Positions 1-10,939 of a stretch of DNA of 17,656 nucleotides are shown in pieces. This DNA comes from Lojkania enalia. Taxonomy: Eukaryota; Ascomycota; Dothideomycetes; Pleosporales. The notes below the pieces were generated by a model, which was not told the DNA's origin, made no database searches, and was given only the letters and a program-made list of their open reading frames with translations. Both the position numbers and the translations under genes were made by a program. The stretch is taken from positions 1 through 17,656 of the forward strand of contig ML986643.1 of assembly GCA_010094045.1 (NCBI GenBank), given 5' to 3'. How positions within the stretch are numbered: the stretch's first letter is position 1; each line of letters starts with the position of its first letter.

Positions 1-117
1 CTATTAAAGCGGCTAAACTATTAAAGCGGCTAAACTATTAAAGCGGCTAAACTATTAAAGCGGCTAAACTATTAAAGCGGCTAAACTATTAAAGCAGCTA
101 AACTATTAAAGCGGCTA
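1..117 (+). repeat. 17-bp tandem array in left TIR of element A (7 units)
   Basis: Seven head-to-tail units of ctattaaagcggctaaa start at 1, 18, 35, 52, 69, 86 and 103. Six match apart from one G-to-A change (gcagc) in the unit at 86. The seventh runs into the conserved subterminal motif actttttcttag at 117. The array is cut by the window start, so seven is a minimum. It is the inverted counterpart of the array at 10940-11105. Elements B, C and E have two units per end and D has one. Confidence 0.97.
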
Positions 118-155
118 CTTTTTCTTAGTATTATAAATACTATATATAAACTATA

Positions 156-795
156 ATAAATTTATAATATAACCTTCTATTAATTTAATAAGAAAGTAGA
201 ATTAAGCTTACTTTATCGGTGTATAAATTAGGCTAATTTAAGAGCGTATAATATACTACTATAACTTTTAATATATAATATTAATAACTCTCTATTTAAC
301 TTTATAGAATCGTATTTTACTCTTATATACAACTAAATTGCTAGAAGCTTATAGTAACCAAAGAATAAATAATCGTATAATATATTTTTAACTTTAATTT
401 ATAAGAATTTACACCCTAACTATATAAGATAGTAAATATAGTAGATAAACTATTAAACGTATATAGTAGAATATTTATAGAAAAGAATTAGTTTAAACGA
501 TTTATAGTATATATAAATAAGTTTAAAATAGTTTTTAATTAAGTAAGAAATTACTAAAGAATAAAATAAGAGAATTTAAACGTTATTAATATATAGTTTA
601 AATTCGTATAGTATATAATTATAAAATATAGTATATATAATAATAATATCTACAAATTTAATAAGATAGGCCTTTAGATAGATGTTATTAATACTATAAA
701 GGTTATTATAAGTTTAGAATATTATATAAAACCTACTCTTATATAGCTAGATAATTATAAGTAGATTATAATTATCTAGAGTATCTATACTACTA
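156..795 (+). pseudogene. Element A transposase, N-terminal part (RIP-degraded)
   Basis: This is the 5' part of a Fot1/pogo-type transposase, with an N-terminal psq-like helix-turn-helix followed by a CENP-B/Tc5-type DNA-binding domain. The probable original start is ATA at 156 (ATG changed to ATA), chosen by alignment with D at 16653. The stretch at about 400-535 matches the CENP-B-type domain seen better in B and D. The NFDE-like catalytic block is at about 650-680. Stops (TAA/TAG) are spread through the frame. The gene is broken at 796 by the insertion of B and continues at 2648. Confidence 0.8.
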
Positions 796-797
796 TA
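796..797. repeat. TA target-site duplication, left of element B
   Basis: TA at 796-797 is matched by TA at 2646-2647 on the other side of B. Removing B and one TA restores collinearity with the uninterrupted homologous site near 17288-17304. Confidence 0.85.
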
Positions 798-807
798 ACG
801 TAAAGTA

Positions 808-841
808 CTACCGAGCCGGCTATACTACCGAGCCGGCCACT
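808..841 (+). repeat. Two 17-bp units in left TIR of element B
   Basis: Units ctaccgagccggctata (808-824) and ctaccgagccggccact (825-841) lie 10 bp inside the ACGT terminus, just outside the actttttcttag motif. Compared with A's unit, most differences are C-to-T or G-to-A, plus a few transversions. The A and B subfamilies are therefore related but not identical. Confidence 0.93.
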
Positions 842-877
842 TTTTCTTAGTATAGCAACTTTTCCGTATACAACGCT

Positions 878-2562
878 ATATCTTAATAATACGAAGCTAA
901 TCTATCTAATTAAGAAGGTAGAATTAAACTTACCTTTTAGGCCTATACTTTAGGCCAATTTTAAAGCGTGCGACGCGCTGTAGTAGCTTTTAATATATAA
1001 TACTAGCAGCTCTCTAACTAGCTTTTAAAATTACTTTTCGACCTTAAACTTAACTAAATTATATAAAGCTTATAGTAATTGAAGAGTAGACGATTATACG
1101 ATATATCCTTAACCTTAATTTACGAGGATTTACGCCGCGGCTTTATAAGGTAGTAGATATAGTAGATAAACTATTATATACGCGGGGTAAGATATTTATA
1201 AATAAGAACTAGCCTAAACGATTTATATCGCGTATAAATAAGCTTAAAACAGTTTTCAATTAAGTAAAGGACTATTAGAGGATATTATAAGAAGATTTAG
1301 AGGTTATTAACGCGTGGTTTAAACTCGTATAAGAGACGGTAGCTAAGTATAGTATCTATAAAGATAATATCTATAACTTTAATAAGATAGGCTTCTAGAT
1401 AAGTATAATTAGCTCTATAAAAGTTGTTATAGGTTTAAAACGCCGTATAAAACCTATACTTATTCAACTAGGTAATTGGGAGTAGATTATAGTAATCTAG
1501 AGCATCTATACTACTAGATATATAACTCTACTATTTATCATCTATAAAGAACGTATCCATATCTTAGTATAGTATAAGGAGATAGATATACTATACGACT
1601 AGAAGCTCTTAATTTTTGAGAATAGATAGATAAATAATAAGCTTAGTTTTAAGTAGTTAAAGTACTTTAACACGTATATAAAGACGCGTTAGGTAGGGTT
1701 ATATAAACTACTCATTCTTAATAGCTATAAGAGCTATCTAAACCAGGATTTTAAGGATTATTACCTTATACGAAAGATTCTCACCCTCTATATACTAGCA
1801 CATTTATTATATATCCTACAGCTACTTAATATAGTATACTTCTTACTATTAAAGTTAAAGTACTCCTAGCGTATATAAGACTTAGCACGCTAATACGTCT
1901 ACTATATTAATAAGAAAGGCTTCCTACCAGCCTTTAGAGACGCGTTTTTTAATATATTTACGTATAAGAACTATAAAAAGGCTTTTAAAACATTTAAACT
2001 AGTTCCTATCAACGTATAGATTGTTTTTAAACACCTTAAAGTCCGGTTACGTATACTACTAGAAGCACCCCTACTAGAAATACTATAGTAGTTAAAAATA
2101 CTAAGTAACATATAAGAATTCGGGTTACAATTAACTCTTATATAGAGGTCCTTCGTACGATTACTAAAAGAAGCTAAAGAAGGCTTTTCACAGCTAATAA
2201 AAGGAGCTGAATTAATACTACATTAAAATACTCTTATAAGCTACTAGATTATAGAGCTTAAAAAGTAATTAGAGGTTATAATAAAGTGTAAAACACGTAA
2301 ATAGAAGCGAATCTAGTATAGTAGTATAATAGAGTATAGTAAGGGAGCTTTATATAAAGCTGCTAAGGTATCTATAACTCCTCAGCAATTTAAGAAGACT
2401 CGTAGTAGTAGTAGCAAGGAACCAGCTTAACCTAGTTAACAGTACTATAGAAATTGTAGAAAGACCGGGTATAACGCTTATATATGCTAAAAAGATATAG
2501 AAGCTTCTTCTAAATCTAGTCCAAGTGTCTCGTATACAGGTTCTCTTATAGATAGCGAGTAA
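878..2562 (+). pseudogene. Element B transposase, Fot1/pogo DDE family (inactive)
   Basis: This is the transposase gene of B, about 560 codons, close to Fot1-family length. The likely start is ATA at 878 (from ATG). Domains in order: psq-like HTH (from about 893); CENP-B/Tc5-type DNA-binding domain (about 1075-1260); catalytic DDD core (about 1342-1960); and a C-terminal CCHC-like zinc knuckle (Cys at 2455-2457, then KTGYNAYIC up to 2487). All three expected catalytic Asp codons now read Asn: the YNFN block near 1381, LILNSY near 1720 and LLNIVYF near 1828. A 1-bp deletion near 1030-1040, relative to D, moves the frame from 2 to 1. In-frame TAA/TAG codons occur throughout. Confidence 0.9.
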
Positions 2563-2605
2563 ATTAAGGTCTTATATATAGTGTTGGTAGTGCTAAGAAA
2601 AAGTG

Positions 2606-2639
2606 GCCGGCTCGGTAGTATAGCCGGCTCGGTGGTGCT
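2606..2639 (-). repeat. Two 17-bp units in right TIR of element B
   Basis: Units gccggctcggtagtata (2606-2622) and gccggctcggtggtgct (2623-2639) are the inverted counterpart of 808-841. They are followed by ttacgt, ending at 2645, and TA. Confidence 0.93.
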
Positions 2640-2647
2640 TTACGTTA

Positions 2648-2813
2648 TATATAATCCCGCTATTTATTATCTATAAAGGACGCGTCTATATTTCTATATA
2701 ATATAAAGAAGTAGGTATACTATATAATTGGAAAATTTTAGTCTCTAAAAACGGCTAGATAAATAATATATTTAGTCTTAAGTAGCTAAAGTATTTTAAT
2801 AAGTATATAAAAA
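2648..2813 (+). mobile_element. Element A, middle segment between B and the LTR element
   Basis: This 166-bp piece of A's transposase core resumes after B and stops at the 5' LTR. It aligns without large gaps to D at about 17291-17460 and to C at about 11172-11340. It encodes the region between the NFDE block and the second catalytic Asp, with Trp/Gln-to-stop changes. Confidence 0.88.
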
Positions 2814-3092
2814 TATAATAATATAAAGAAATTGTTCTATAAAAAGCTTTATATATAATTTTATTCTAAAGCTTTTTACTTATCTTATTTTACCCCTAGC
2901 TCCGCTTCTTTTTCTATTTATATATAGTTATATACTCTTTTATAAGTAATTTAGTAGTTCTTTTATATCCTTTTATATAAGGTCTATAGGTGTTAATAGA
3001 ATTCTTAGATCCTTAAACCTCTATATACTCTTATATACCTCTAAGTAGATTTATACTATATTCGGATCTATTATCTTATCTATACTATTATA
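2814..3092 (+). repeat. 5' LTR (279 bp)
   Basis: This direct repeat aligns along its whole length with 9735-10013 and 12104-12382. It starts tataataat and ends cctatactattata (the 5' copy reads tctatactattata). Almost all differences from the 3' LTR that I checked are C/T or G/A. I could not identify the primer-binding site after 3092 because RIP has altered it. Confidence 0.95.
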
Positions 3093-3479
3093 TTATATAG
3101 AAGAACTTAATACTACTAGTAATAGCCTTTTTAATAATATTGTATCGATTATTTATTTAACTATATTTAAATTTAAGATATATCTAATTTAGTTTAGATT
3201 ATAATACTTATATACTATTATTTTAAATTATTTAGTTACTTAGATAGGATTTTAGAAACCTTTTATTAACCGAAGTTTTTAAGTTTAAAACTTTCTATCT
3301 TCTACAATTAGAATTGCTTTTAGAAAAGCCGTATAGAGTACGCCTAGGTAGAAACTTAGAGACTATTAATAACTTATTAGAATTAGAAGTAACCGCTAAT
3401 ATCTAACTATAATTTACCTTCTAATTCTTATATTAGAACTAATATACGCGTAAGTTATAGTAAGAGTAAGCTTCTATCT

Positions 3480-4640
3480 ATACGTATAGAACAACTATTA
3501 CCTCTTATAGAGGGTCTTATAATAGGCGAACCCCTCTTTATAGAGCCTATAATAAAGAACCTATCTAATTTAGAGGGAAATTAGAGTAAACTAACCCTTA
3601 AAGAATAAATTATAATTTTATAAGAGGAGATTATATATTTACTATAATAGAGAACTATTAGTCCTAATTAATTTATATAAACTACTAAATTAGAACTAAT
3701 AATATATTAAGAAACTTTTATAACTCCTCTAGTAAAAAACTTCTTAACTACTACTAAACCCTTTTAAGCCTATTTTACTAAACATATACCTAAGATTAAA
3801 AGTCTTATAAATAGTAGTAAACTAATATTTAAATAATAGTAAGTTTTAATTTTAGACCAACTTAAAATTAATATAGATTACTATTAGATAGAATATATAT
3901 ATATAGTATTAGTATAGAGATATACTTCTAGTACTATAAAAAGATATCTAGAACTAAAATACCTAGCGAAATCGGACTAGTATTAGTTTAAAAATATTAA
4001 AGAAATAATTTTACTTCTATAATCGTATTTTATTATAGATAATAAAGAGATAGAAGTATAATAGACGTTTTAGGTCTTAAAAATAAATAAGAGAGAAGTA
4101 TTCTTAACCTTTAAAGCTTACTTTATTAGTATAACTATTAGAGGATTTATATCCTAATTTAAGTAGTTCTTCTATTTATAGAATAAGATTCTCTCTAACC
4201 TAAAGATATTAAACCTTAGCTTTAAACTTATATAGAAAAGCTTTTTTAATATTATAGTCGCCTACTTAACAGCTTATAATATAGAAAGAAGAAATATTCT
4301 TAACCTTTTAGAATAAACTATTAGTCTATAAGTTTTAATTAAAATAAATTCTAATTAGTACTAGAAGGTTTTTAAGAGTTTATCTAAGGTAACTTATAAT
4401 TTAATACTACCCTAATCTACTCTAGTATTAATACTTTATTCTACTATAATTACTTTCTAATAATCTAGTAAGACTCTTATACTCGAAAGGTATATAACTT
4501 TAGATGATTACTATAATTATAGTAAACTAGAATACTTTATAAATAAATATATAGTTTTTAGAGTATAAAAGATAGAAGTTAAATAAGAGAAGATTAAAGA
4601 AGAAGAGTTTTTAGACGTAAATAAGTACTACCTAGATAGT
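3480..4640 (+). pseudogene. gag: gag polyprotein relic of the LTR element
   Basis: In frame 3 a Gag-like region can be followed despite many TAA/TAG codons. A Gln-rich, coiled-coil-like stretch at about 3590-3700 is followed by a capsid-type (retrotransposon gag) domain at about 3790-4320. Its recognisable order is an early IDYYQTE-like block, an SYF-type helix, and a LTAYNIERRN segment near 4265-4300. These resemble the Gag of chromodomain-bearing fungal Gypsy elements. No clear CCHC zinc knuckle survives. The start is not determinable because ATG codons are lost, and both ends given here are approximate. Confidence 0.65.
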
Positions 4641-4869
4641 TTTTAGGTGGGAAATAGAAATATCTAAAAAAACTCTCTATCTTAAACTTAAGTAAGTATA
4701 ATTTATTAAATATTAATTTGTTATATTTATTTAGAGGAAAGTACTTCTAAATTTCTACTATTCTATATTTAAAAGGCGTTAGTATATAACTAAATACCCT
4801 TATTAATACTAGTACTTAAAACTTCCTATTTCTTAATTTTATAGTAGTTAGATTACTCTCCTAAGTTCT

Positions 4870-7800
4870 ATATATATTAATATAGCGTTTACCTTTTGAA
4901 ATTACTGTTAAAGGTTTTTAGGACCGAATTTAAACTCTAGTTAATTAGTATATCTACTTATACCTATAAATTAATAGAAGAACTATTTAAAACTACTTAT
5001 TTATTATTATAGATCTAAATACTTAGGATTGTATTATTAGTATTAAATAGTTATATTATTTTTAACTCTAGCTAGATACGGATAAGAATTAGATTATATA
5101 GCTCTCTAAGTATTTTACTACTTATAATTCTTTACCTCCTCTTCTTATATAATTAATTTAGCTAGTATATAATAAAGAGGTAGAGCTAGATATCTAGCAA
5201 TATAACGCTCTATAGGAAAAGAAATAGTATTAGTAGTTCTATAGTCCGACTATCTATTATATTAAAAGTCTATTAAAACTACTAAAACTATATTAATCTT
5301 TTATAACTTATAGTTTAAATAAGTTTAGAGCTCTTATATACCTGTATATAATAAAGTCCGAATCTAATTTAAAGGAAGTTTATTCTCCTATTATTACTCT
5401 TATCTTAGCTAATACTTTCTACTTTAACATAAAGAGGAAAGAGAACGAGTTTTTCTCTACATCTCTATATAAAATCGAGCGGCTAATTAAAGATAAGTAA
5501 GTCTTAGAGCTAGAAGATTAGACTAAAAATAAAGTACTAGTAAATCTCTAATTACTATCTAAATATTATAGATATTAGGATATATTTAGTAAAACTACGG
5601 CTTATTAATTACTAGAATACTACTCTTATAATTATAAAATTATTCTTATAGAACCCCTCTCTAATAGTTATAACCTATTATATAAATAGAATATTAAGGA
5701 GCTAGAGGTAACTAAAAAGTATATTATAGATAATCTATAGTATAGGTATATTAAGTAGAATTAGAACCCCTTTATATTTCTAATCCTTTATATCTATAAA
5801 CCTAATAGCAACCTATATATCTATATAGATTATTGTAAACTTAATACTCTTACTTATAAGAATATATATCTAATATTATATATAGATAAACTTCTATTTA
5901 AACTTACTAAGATAATAATCTTTATTAAATTTAATATTTATACAGCTTTTAATAAAATTAGAATAGACTTTAGTTCTAAAAAATATACTATCTTTTAAAC
6001 TTAATATAAAACCTATAAGTATAAAGTTATATCTTTTATATTATATAATAGTCTAGTAACTTACTAGTATTATATAAATAATATACTAATCGACTATTTA
6101 GATAACTTTTATATTACTTATCTAGATAATATTCTTATCTACTCTAAAGATAAAATAATATATACTATCTATGTTAAGAAAGTTTTTAAAAGATTATATT
6201 AAGTAGAGTTATAAGTTAATATTAAAAAGAGCAAATTCTATATTATCTAAACTAAATATCTTAGCTATATCTTCTTAAATAAAAGCTTTAAAGTTAATCT
6301 AGAAAAGATAGAAGTACTATATAACTAGTAGCTACCTACTACTATAATAGGTGTAAAGTTCTTTTTAAGTTTTACTAGATTCTATTAATAGTTTATACTA
6401 GAATTCTCGCGTATTATAAAGCTAATTATTATACTATAGAGCTTTATAACCTCTTTTATATAGATTTTAGAATATAATATTACCTTTAAGAAATTAAAGT
6501 TAACTATATTAAGTATACCTATACTCTACTACTTTAACCCTATATTAGAAATAAAAATAGAAACTAACGCTTCTAATAGAGTAGTTATAGAAGTACTATT
6601 ATAGAAATATTTTAATAGTAAATAGTACTCTATAGTATTTTATAATAAGGTTCTATCCGGTTTAGAACTAAACTAGAAAATTTATAATAAGAAACTGTTC
6701 GCAATTATTATTATATTTAAGTAATAGAGGGTAGAACTTACTTCTATAGCTACTAAGACTCTAATATATACTAATTATCGTTTACTTAAATATTTTATAA
6801 CTATAAAAATACTTAATACTTATTAAATTTATTAGATCGAGGAATTAGTTTAATATTAGTTTTAAATCGAGTATACCCTAAGTAAAAATAATACTAGAGT
6901 AGATATCTTTAGTTATTATATAAATAAGATATAGAAAACTTAAAAGTAGTTTAAACTAATAACCGGTCGAAAGTTCTATTTAAACTATATTAACTTTACC
7001 CCTAAATTAATACTAAATTAGTTTAATCCTATATTATTTAAATAATAATTTAAGCGGCTATATTAAATATTATTAAAGGCTAGAAGTAGATTATATTACT
7101 AGACTCTCTAGAGTTAATTAATATATTATTATAAGAAAACTAAGTCTCCTTTATATAGAAATATATTCTTTTACCCTATAAGTATTAAATAGAGAATAGG
7201 CTACTCTTCTATAATAATCGCTTATATATTCTATTAGATTTAGACCTTTATATATAGCTTATATAAGAGGTTTATAACTAATTATCTTCTATATACTTAA
7301 ATACTACTAAAACCTATTAATTACTATTTTAGAAGTACTACTAGAAGAGTATAAAGGCTACTTATAAACGATATATACGGAATTATATTCTATATTATAA
7401 AGTTTATCTAATATAAACTTAAACTCTAGGTTTTATCTACTTACTTTCTATATTAAAGCGACTAATATAGTATCTATATATTAATTTTAAAGATTTCTCT
7501 ATAGATAAGTCTAGATATAATTAGATTATAGTAGTAATTAATTGCCTGTCTAAATAAGCTATATTTATTCCCTACTATTATATAATTAACGTATAGGGAA
7601 TAGCCGAATTGTTTATTTAATAGATATACCGCTTTAACTATATACTTAAAACTATTATTTTAGACTAAAGACTTTAGTTTATATCTAGTTTCTAGTTCGA
7701 ATTCTACTATATTTTAGGCGTAAAGATTAAACTATCTACTACTTATTATAAAGAGACTAATAGATAGATAAAAATTATAAATAAGTATATTAATTAGAGA

Positions 7801-8652
7801 CTACGCTCTTTTATATCCTTCTACTAGAATAACTAGAATTCTCTATTACTTATAATTAATTAAGTATAAATAACTCTACCCTATATAACTATTAGAATAT
7901 TCTTATATTAGATTTTATACGGATTTAAGCCCTATTAGAATTAGGATTAAAAATATTCTATTAATCTTATTACCGTAATAGATAAATTAAATTATAAGAA
8001 CGTTTTAACTCTAGTAACTTATATATATATAGCCTAGAAAACTATAAAGGTTTATATTAAGAAAGTTTAAGATTATATATAATCTATTATTAACTATTAC
8101 TAGTAACCGATTAATTAGTAGATTAGTAATATAGTCTACTTAAATACTAAGAATCTTACGGTCTAGAAACTAAGCTAAAAGCTATTCGATTAATAGAAGG
8201 GCCCTTTTAAAGTACTAAAGTAGGTTAGAAATTTATACTATTTATAGCTATCCTTAGGGTTAAGAATATATAATATCTTCGCATTAAACCTACTATATAA
8301 GAACTCCTAGAACCTTCTACTAGAGTAAAAAGCTCTAAAACCACCCGCTATTACTATTAATAGGGTAGAAGAGTAGAAGGTTAAAGAAATATTAGCTAGT
8401 AAGCTATATTATAAAACTTTTAAATACTATATAAAATAGGTAAGATATAATTTTAACCTAATCTAGTATAAAGTTTTAAATTTTATAAGTTTATTTTATA
8501 AGCTAAAAGCTTTTTATAATAAGTATCTAAATTAGCTAGAACTTTTAAAAGCTCTAACTAAATAGATTAAGGTATATAAAAATAGTATAAAGAATATAGA
8601 TTATCTAGTAAATAATAATATATAAAAGTTAAGTAGTAGATTAGAAAACTAA
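4870..8652 (+). pseudogene. pol: pol polyprotein relic: PR-RT-RNaseH-IN-chromodomain
   Basis: Protease: the C-terminal part at about 5030-5120 (frame 3), resembling the IIG-x-KWL...LDT...WP block. Reverse transcriptase: about 5770-6200 (frame 2), with YLDN at 6119-6130 in place of YLDD, followed by ILIYSKD. RNase H: about 6530-6960 (frame 2), with a YNKKL-type block at 6683 onward. Integrase: about 7200-8250 (frame 1), including an HHCC-type region near 7260-7330 and the SK-x-AIFIP segment near 7549-7570. A chromodomain-like segment is at about 8390-8590. The frame ends at TAA 8650-8652. Frames differ between the gag/PR, RT/RH and IN parts, so indels lie between them. Stops are numerous, so the product is inactive. 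Confidence 0.88.
8390..8600 (+). pseudogene. Chromodomain-like C-terminus of integrase
   Basis: This lies at the end of the pol frame. It holds a VRYNFNL-type strand, a Trp-to-stop position, and a PYKL/ALT-like linker with a helix. The pattern resembles the divergent chromodomains of fungal chromoviruses, which bind histone marks and steer integration to heterochromatin. The aromatic cage cannot be scored because its Trp codons have become stops. The family call rests on the order of residues and the position after integrase. Confidence 0.6.
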
Positions 8653-9734
8653 ATTATAGGCCCGAAATTACTCCTCTATAGTATCTAGAGGGTTTAATAG
8701 TAGGCTATTAGATACTTCTCTAGTTCTCTTCTCTTCTACTCTTCTTTCTCTTTCTTTCTTCTAGACTCTCTTTAAACCTTCTTTACCTTATTTTTAGCTA
8801 CTTAAGAGCGCTGTAATATTAGCTTAAAAGCTAAATATTAAAGTCTTTAGGGCTAAAATCTAATAGAGTAATTTAGTACTCTAGTAGAATAAAACTATCT
8901 AGATATTAGTTATAGAAAAACTAGCTTCTTAACTCTTTACAACCTAGGCTATAAACGCTAGACTATAAGTAAACTCTAAAATAGCTTTAAAAACTACCTT
9001 TTTATTCTCCTTATCCCCTATATATTAGACTACTATCTATAGTTTAAGATAGCCCTAGAGGACTAGAAACTCCTTTTTATAATAGAAGAAGATCTATAAA
9101 TATATTAATAATAAATACTCTATTAGTATTAGATATAATTTATATAGGGTTGTACTTTTTATTTTATAAGATATAATACTTGTATTTTTTTAATTTTAGG
9201 GACTGAAAGGTAAATATTATATACCGCCTACAGGCGAGTATATATATAGTTTAAAAGTAGATAACCTAAAAAGCTTCTAAAAAAGCTTTAAAAGGTAAGT
9301 AGAGTAGTATATTAATTAATTTTTTTTCTATAAAGTATTAGTAATACTTTAATAATTAATAGTTCTAGAGATATATAATAATATATATAGAGTAGAAGTT
9401 ATTATTTAGTTAAGAAAGCTTAGTTAATAGTAACTTAGTAATATACTAAGGCTAGTAAATACTTATTACTATATACAACGAAATTATAATATTAATAAAC
9501 TATTATAATAGTAGTTACTAACTAATATATAGGTTAATTATACTTACTATAAAAACCTTACTTAATATTATATTAATATATAAACGTATTTCTATAAATA
9601 ACTATATATATTAGTTCTTACTAATAAATACCTCTTTAAAGAAATTTCTTTATATTAGAACCTATCTATAATAACTCCAATTCCCTCCTAAACTAGTATA
9701 GATAAGAACTATCAGCCTATAAGAAGGGGGGTAG
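8653..9734. other. 1.08-kb segment between pol stop and 3' LTR
   Basis: This internal part of the retrotransposon lies after pol. It starts with a pyrimidine-rich tract (about 8706-8790). From about 8790 to 9080 both strands have a frame broken only by TAA/TAG, so either a third sense ORF or an antisense ORF could once have existed; I recognise no domain in either. A GC island ccgcctacaggcg sits at 9224-9236. From about 9290 to 9700 it is simple AT-rich sequence with nothing I can name. Confidence 0.6.
9721..9734 (+). promoter_or_regulatory. Polypurine tract of the LTR element
   Basis: aagaaggggggtag lies directly before the 3' LTR at 9735. It is the longest purine/G run in the window and is in the position of the plus-strand primer (PPT). 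Its G run survives because it contains no TpG or CpA target. Confidence 0.85.
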
Positions 9735-10013
9735 TATAATAATACGAAGAAATTGTTCTACGAAAAGTTTTATATATAATCTTATCTTAAAGCTTTTTAC
9801 TTATCTTATTCTACCCCCAGCTCCGCCTCTTTTCCTATCTATATATAGTTTTATACTCTCTTACAAGTAGCTTAATAGTTCTTCTATATTCTTTTATATA
9901 AGGTTTATAGATGTTAATAGAATTCTTAGATCCTTAAACCTCCACGCACTCTTATATACCTCTAAGTAGATTTATACTGTATTTAGACCTATTATTTTAC
10001 CTATACTATTATA
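9735..10013 (+). repeat. 3' LTR (279 bp)
   Basis: This is the same length as the 5' LTR and aligned with it throughout. It keeps several C and G bases (acgaag, tctacg) where the 5' copy has T and A, so it has been hit less by RIP. It is followed by the target duplication aaaga (10014-10018) and element A. Confidence 0.95.
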
Positions 10014-10018
10014 AAAGA

Positions 10019-10896
10019 TATATTAGATAGAATTATATAGGCTACTTATTTTAGATAGTTATAAAAGCTACTTTAACTAGAAATTTAAAGATTATTATCT
10101 TATATAAAAGATTCTAATACTTTATATACCTTTTTATTTATTATATATACTTTAACTTCTTAATCTAGTTTACTTCTTACTATTAAAGTTAAAATACTTA
10201 TAATATATATAAGACTCAGCGCGCTAATACGTCTACTATATTAATAAAAAAAACTTTCTTCTAGCCTTTAAGAATGAATTTTTTAACGTATTTATATATA
10301 AGAACTATTAAAAGGTCTTTAAAATAATAGAAATTATTCCTCTAAACGTATAGGTTATATTAGATCGCTTTAATATATAATTATATATTTTACTAAAACT
10401 ACTTTTATAAAAAGACTTCTAATAGTCTAAAACTCTAAATAATATATATAAATTTAGATTATAATTAATACTTATACGAAAGTTCTTTATATAATTATTA
10501 AAAGAGGTATAAAAAAGATTCTTACAGCTTATAAAAGGTGCTAAGTTAATACTATATTAGAATATACTTCTTTAAGCTCGCAATTCTAAGCTTAAAAGGT
10601 AATTAGAAGAAGTAACTAAGTATAAAACGCGTAAAAGAAAGTATATTTATTATAGTAGTATAGTATTATATAGTAAGGGATTTTTATATATAACTACTAA
10701 AGTATTTATAGACTCTTAGCTCTTTAAAAAGACTAGTAGTACTAATATTTAAGAAAGAGCTTAACTAGCTTAATACTACTATAGTAACTATAGTAAGACT
10801 AGATATAACGCTTATATATACTAAAAGAATAGTAGAGAAAATTCTAAATTAGATAAAAGTATATTATATATAGAATCTCTTATTAGTATTAAGTAA
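10019..10896 (+). pseudogene. Element A transposase, C-terminal part (RIP-degraded)
   Basis: A's transposase continues after the LTR element. The second and third catalytic blocks are followed by the long C-terminal region and the zinc-knuckle-like end near 10780-10830. The frame closes at about TAA 10894-10896 by comparison with B and C. Many Gln, Trp and Arg positions have been altered by RIP. The order of blocks matches C at 11337-12497. Confidence 0.8.
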
Positions 10897-10939
10897 ATTA
10901 ACTTTTCGTATATAGTATTTATTATATTAAGAAAAAGTA

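Larger units (their letters stand above)
798..2645 (+). mobile_element. Element B: complete Fot1-like transposon (1,848 bp) inside A
   Basis: B is complete, bounded by ACGT at both ends and flanked by TA. Its terminal inverted repeats are about 55 bp (798-852 and 2591-2645) and contain two 17-bp units each. The 1.85-kb length, the TA target and direct repeats within the TIRs are as described for Pot2 of Magnaporthe and its Fot1 relatives. B is inserted in the same orientation as its host A. It keeps GC-rich termini (ccgagccgg) and is less AT-rich than A, so it is probably a younger insertion with fewer RIP cycles. Confidence 0.95.
2814..10013 (+). mobile_element. Ty3/Gypsy LTR retrotransposon, full length (7,200 bp), RIP-degraded
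   Basis: The element has two LTRs of exactly 279 bp (2814-3092 and 9735-10013). It is flanked by a 5-bp target duplication, AAAGA at 10014-10018 and AAAAA at 2809-2813; the left copy carries a G-to-A change. The original site reads gtatataaagatatatt in D near 17452-17468. Internal order is gag, protease, reverse transcriptase, RNase H, integrase, chromodomain-like segment, which is the Ty3/Gypsy (Metaviridae) order. The LTRs begin and end with TA, as expected from canonical TG...CA ends after RIP. It is inserted in the same orientation as element A. Confidence 0.95.

Noticed and set aside
1..117. CRISPR-like repeat array
   Set aside because: The 17-bp units are directly adjacent with no spacers, and they sit in the TIRs of a eukaryotic transposon with an inverted partner array at 10940-11105.
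8706..8790. Pyrimidine tract as a second, minus-strand polypurine tract or an intron acceptor region
   Set aside because: It lies far from either LTR and is interrupted. The G-rich purine run at 9721-9734 is in the correct PPT position, and I found no matching intron donor or branch site.
9224..9236. GC-rich hairpin ccgcctacaggcg as a regulatory element or terminator
   Set aside because: The stem is only 4-5 bp with a 2-4 nt loop. It is conspicuous mainly because the surroundings are AT-rich, and it has no supporting context.
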